Source: Pseudomonadota bacterium
Lineage (GTDB): Bacteria > Pseudomonadota > Alphaproteobacteria > Rhizobiales > Xanthobacteraceae
Length of the DNA stretch: 8,690 bases
Reading direction: 5' to 3'
Assembly (NCBI GenBank): GCA_963205465.1
Contig: CAUJKG010000336.1
Span: 1-8,690, forward strand
In this document: in pieces, positions 7,310-8,690 of the stretch
Layout: each line of letters starts with the position of its first letter
Numbering within the stretch: the first letter of the stretch is position 1
Position numbers and translations under genes: made by a program
The notes under the pieces: generated by a model
Databases searched by the model: none
Told to the model about the DNA's origin: nothing
Seen by the model: only the letters and a program-made list of their open reading frames with translations

Positions 7310-7330
7310 AGCCGGACCTGCCCCGTAGGA

Positions 7331-8690
7331 TTACGCGGCGCGCACAAGACTTCTGAGCCATTTTTTGCCCAGAAGTGCCCAGATCAGCGCAAGATACGTA
7401 ACCCCGCCGAGTATCGCGAGCGCGAGCAGGAGCGATTCGTCGCGGAGCGATGTCATCACGGCAAAATATGGCGCAAGCAGCCTGATTGCGAAGAAAAGCA
7501 CGAGGGCCATCGCCGCACCGGCGGCGACGATTCGCCCGCCATGGGCGAGCGTATGCTCGCCGGGCTTCGGAAAACCGCGCCGGCGCGCGAACCAGATCAG
7601 GAGCATCAGGTTAAGCCAGGCTCCGGCCGCCGTGCCGAGCGCAAGCCCGACCTGCGCGAGCGACCCCATCAACGCAACTTTGAGCGCAATGTTCAGTGCA
7701 ACACCGGCAAGGGCCGCGATCACCGGCGTCGCGGTATCCCCGCGCGCATGAAACGGCGCCACGAAGCTGCGCATCACGACGAAAGGCACCAGTCCGGTCG
7801 CGTAAGCCGCCAGCGTTTGGCCCGCCGCCGCGGCATTGGCGGTGGAGAACGCACCGCGCGCGAAGAGTGCACGCATGATGAGTTCGGGAATGACGAGTGA
7901 CGCCACCGCGCAAGGCACCGCGAGCAAGAGCGCGAATTCGATGGCCTTGCCCTGCGAAGCCGCCGCCCCCTTCTCGTCGCCTGCAGCTAACCGCCGCGCC
8001 ATTTCGGGCAGCAGCACGGTGCCGACGGCAATGCCGACCACGCCGATCGGAAGCTGATTGATGCGATCCGCATAATAAAGTGCCGACAGCGCGCCCTCCG
8101 GCAGGAAGGTCGCGATGATGGTGTCGGCAAACAGCGCAAGCTGCACGCCGCCCGCACCGATGATCGCCGGGCCCAGCGCCTTCAGGAATTTTTTGGTGGG
8201 CTCGTCGAACTTCGGCAGCTTCAGGCGCAGACCGAAACCGTGCTTCTCGGCGTCGCCCGCGACCAGCGCGAGTTGCAGAATGCCCGCGATCAAGACGCCC
8301 CAGGCCGCGGCATGCCCCGCGGTCGGAAACAGCGCCGCATAAGTCAGCGTGCCGATCATCGCGAGATTGAGCAGCACCGGCGCACCGGCGGCACTCGCAA
8401 AGCGATTGTTTGCATTCAGCGTACCGGCGATCAGGCTTTCGATGGAAATCAGCGCAAGATATGGGAACGTGATCCGCGTCAACGCAACCGCGAGATCGAA
8501 GCGCGAAGCGTCAAGCCCCGGCGCGAGCAGACGCACGACTTCCGGCGTGTAGATCAGCGCCACGACAAGCAACACGGCCTGCAGCAAGATCATCGCAAGC
8601 GCGAGCCGGTCCGCGAAGCTACGCGCGGCCGCCACGCCGTCCTGTTCGAGCGTACGGGCATAAGCGGGACCGAACGCCGCCGCGAAAGCG
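7331..8690 (-). CDS. murJ: Lipid II flippase MurJ (MviN), N-terminus outside window
   Basis: The last 453 codons of MurJ, the inner-membrane flippase that moves the lipid-linked peptidoglycan precursor lipid II to the periplasmic face. A full protein has about 510-530 residues, so roughly the first 60 lie beyond the right edge. The reading frame stays open to the edge: codons upstream of the GTG at 8635 encode AFAAAFGPAYARTLEQDG, matching the MurJ segment after the family's GAFN-like motif, so that GTG is not the start. Further diagnostic features are LIAGTLNANNRFA, KALGPAIIGAGGVQLALFAD, and YYADRINQLPIGVVGIAVGT followed by VLLPEMARR. The Arg of YYADR appears to match the functionally important Arg270 of E. 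coli MurJ. The visible part is almost entirely hydrophobic helices, consistent with the 14-segment MOP-superfamily fold. It ends with TAA at 7331, 103 nt before the efflux operon, and is probably a separate transcription unit. Confidence 0.96.
   Translation of the reverse strand, partial: AFAAAFGPAYARTLEQDGVAAARSFADRLALAMILLQAVLLVVALIYTPEVVRLLAPGLDASRFDLAVALTRITFPYLALISIESLIAGTLNANNRFASAAGAPVLLNLAMIGTLTYAALFPTAGHAAAWGVLIAGILQLALVAGDAEKHGFGLRLKLPKFDEPTKKFLKALGPAIIGAGGVQLALFADTIIATFLPEGALSALYYADRINQLPIGVVGIAVGTVLLPEMARRLAAGDEKGAAASQGKAIEFALLLAVPCAVASLVIPELIMRALFARGAFSTANAAAAGQTLAAYATGLVPFVVMRSFVAPFHARGDTATPVIAALAGVALNIALKVALMGSLAQVGLALGTAAGAWLNLMLLIWFARRRGFPKPGEHTLAHGGRIVAAGAAMALVLFFAIRLLAPYFAVMTSLRDESLLLALAILGGVTYLALIWALLGKKWLRSLVRAA

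Noticed and set aside
8633..8635. GTG as a possible murJ start
   Set aside because: The frame continues upstream to the window edge with residues that match the MurJ N-terminal region, so the true start is outside the window.

Overview
The window comes from a GC-rich proteobacterial chromosome, by eye well above 60% GC. Protein style (a MexEF-type efflux pair, a molybdenum hydroxylase large subunit, MurJ) suggests an alphaproteobacterium, plausibly Rhizobiales/Bradyrhizobium-like. That placement is an inference from gene content and codon use, not from a marker gene. All five real genes lie on the minus strand, so they are transcribed from the right end of the window to the left.

In transcription order: (1) 8690-7331, the lipid II flippase murJ, missing its N-terminus at the window edge. 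(2) 7330-7228, a 103-nt intergenic region holding a perfect 7-bp hairpin and then a candidate promoter. An inverted repeat, ACCGG-N5-CCGGT, is centred exactly in the promoter's 17-nt spacer. (3) 7227-6079, a lipoprotein membrane fusion protein of the AcrA/MexE type. (4) 6066-2911, an RND inner-membrane drug/proton antiporter most like the MexF/BpeF group, starting at GTG. (5) 2898-592, a molybdopterin-binding large subunit of the xanthine dehydrogenase/CO dehydrogenase family with the form-II-like AYRGAGR loop. (6) 504-1, the first part of an EamA/DMT-family transporter, cut off by the left edge.

Genes 3-5 form a tight unit. Both junctions leave exactly 12 nt between stop and start, each with a Shine-Dalgarno-like element 7 nt before the start codon. 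The efflux pair would pump small amphiphilic compounds out through an outer-membrane factor that is not encoded here. The oxidase-family gene behind it lacks the FAD and 2Fe-2S partner subunits that this family normally needs. The DMT transporter follows after 87 nt and may or may not share the transcript. No transcriptional regulator is present.

The least ordinary points are the orphan molybdenum hydroxylase subunit embedded in an efflux operon and the well-placed operator-like palindrome. I see no RNA genes, mobile elements or CRISPR arrays, and no strong evidence for a wholly new system. The long plus-strand reading frames are high-GC shadows of the minus-strand genes.
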